From an uncultured Oscillospiraceae bacterium (lineage in GTDB: Bacteria; Bacillota; Clostridia; Oscillospirales; Oscillospiraceae), in NCBI GenBank assembly GCA_934643765.1, contig CAKUCT010000031.1, positions 1 through 12,719 on the forward strand: DNA of 12,719 bases, read 5' to 3'. The translations under genes and the position numbers were made by a program. Shown piece after piece: positions 12,385 through 12,719 of this stretch. Position 1 is the first letter of the stretch; each line of letters opens with the position of its first letter. A model generated the notes under the pieces. That model was not told where the DNA came from, made no database searches, and saw only the letters and a program-made list of their open reading frames with translations.

Positions 12385-12719
12385 ATGTTCAACATTGTTA
12401 CCGATACATCCTCCAACCTCCCGACCGCTTATCTGGAGCAGGAGCAGATTACCGTCATCCCCTTCACCTTCCACACCGAGTCCGGCGAGCAGTCGTGTAT
12501 GGACACGGCCACGTTCGATGCCAAGGCATTTTACACCGCTATGCGCAACGGCGAAAAGGTCACAACCTCGCAGATTCCGCCGCAGCGCTTTGTCGACTAT
12601 CTTCGCCCGATGCTCGAACGGGGGGAAGACGTGCTGTTTGTGAGCATGTCCTCCGGCATCAGCGGCTCGTATGCATCGAGCAAAATTGCCGCAAACCAGC
12701 TTGCCGAGGAATTCCCGGA
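12385..12719 (+). CDS. DegV family protein, 3' end beyond window
   Basis: The first 111 residues of a DegV/FakB-type fatty-acid-binding protein. FakB proteins present acyl chains to the kinase FakA for phospholipid synthesis; many clostridial DegV copies have unknown ligands. The N-terminus FNIVTDTSSNLP, the central TTSQIPPQRFVDYL and the SMSSGISGSYASS loop are family hallmarks; the serine and threonine residues in these loops bind the carboxylate in solved structures. Homologues run to about 280-290 residues, so some 60 percent is missing. The ATG at 12385 has only a modest purine-rich site (AGAAAGAAG) upstream but gives the standard N-terminus. Confidence 0.92.
   Translation, partial: MFNIVTDTSSNLPTAYLEQEQITVIPFTFHTESGEQSCMDTATFDAKAFYTAMRNGEKVTTSQIPPQRFVDYLRPMLERGEDVLFVSMSSGISGSYASSKIAANQLAEEFP

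Noticed and set aside
12365..12643. A 92-codon plus-strand frame rich in serine and proline
   Set aside because: Out-of-frame shadow of the DegV gene, which runs off the right edge in the correct frame.

Overview
The window looks like chromosomal DNA of a moderately GC-rich, strictly anaerobic Clostridia-type Firmicute, most like the Oscillospiraceae/Ruminococcaceae gut group. The reasons are an oxygen-independent ribonucleotide reductase (NrdD and NrdG), a flavodiiron oxygen/NO-detoxifying enzyme, S-layer-homology (SLH) sequence, a ThrE-type exporter split into two genes, strong AGGAGG ribosome binding sites and sigma-A-like promoters. The lineage is an inference from gene content; there is no rRNA or other marker to fix it.

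Layout from left to right. (1) 1-1379, minus: a flavodiiron protein fused to a flavin-reductase domain, cut by the left edge. (2) 1574-2668, plus: a membrane-anchored endonuclease/exonuclease/phosphatase-fold protein, divergent from (1). (3) 2741-3698, minus: dut and nrdG, 10 nt apart. (4) 3781-4983, plus: the two halves of a ThrE-like amino-acid exporter. (5) 4984-5950, plus: a cobalamin riboswitch with its own intrinsic terminator, followed only by the C-terminal SLH tail of a surface protein with no convincing start. (6) 6081-8306, minus: nrdD, with a strong promoter overlapped by NrdR-like boxes. (7) 8604-10468, minus: a PAP2 phosphatase and an alpha/beta hydrolase overlapping by one base. 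(8) 10614-11402, plus: a TIGR04255-like protein of unknown function, followed by about 230 bp packed with inverted repeats and ending in a terminator. (9) 11635-12243, minus: a DUF1836 protein. (10) 12385-12719, plus: the start of a DegV family protein, cut by the right edge.

How the parts connect. nrdD, nrdG and dut serve deoxynucleotide supply: NrdG activates NrdD and Dut removes dUTP, but nrdD is about 2.4 kb from the nrdG-dut pair and has its own control region. The flavodiiron protein would protect these oxygen-sensitive radical enzymes. The PAP2 and hydrolase genes form an envelope/lipid-type operon. The most unusual stretch is 5049-5950. A riboswitch with all its conserved blocks and a working-looking terminator now controls almost nothing, and a 14-bp perfect inverted repeat brackets the promoter -10 region and the 5' end of the riboswitch. 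That arrangement would suit either a deletion scar or an invertible DNA switch.
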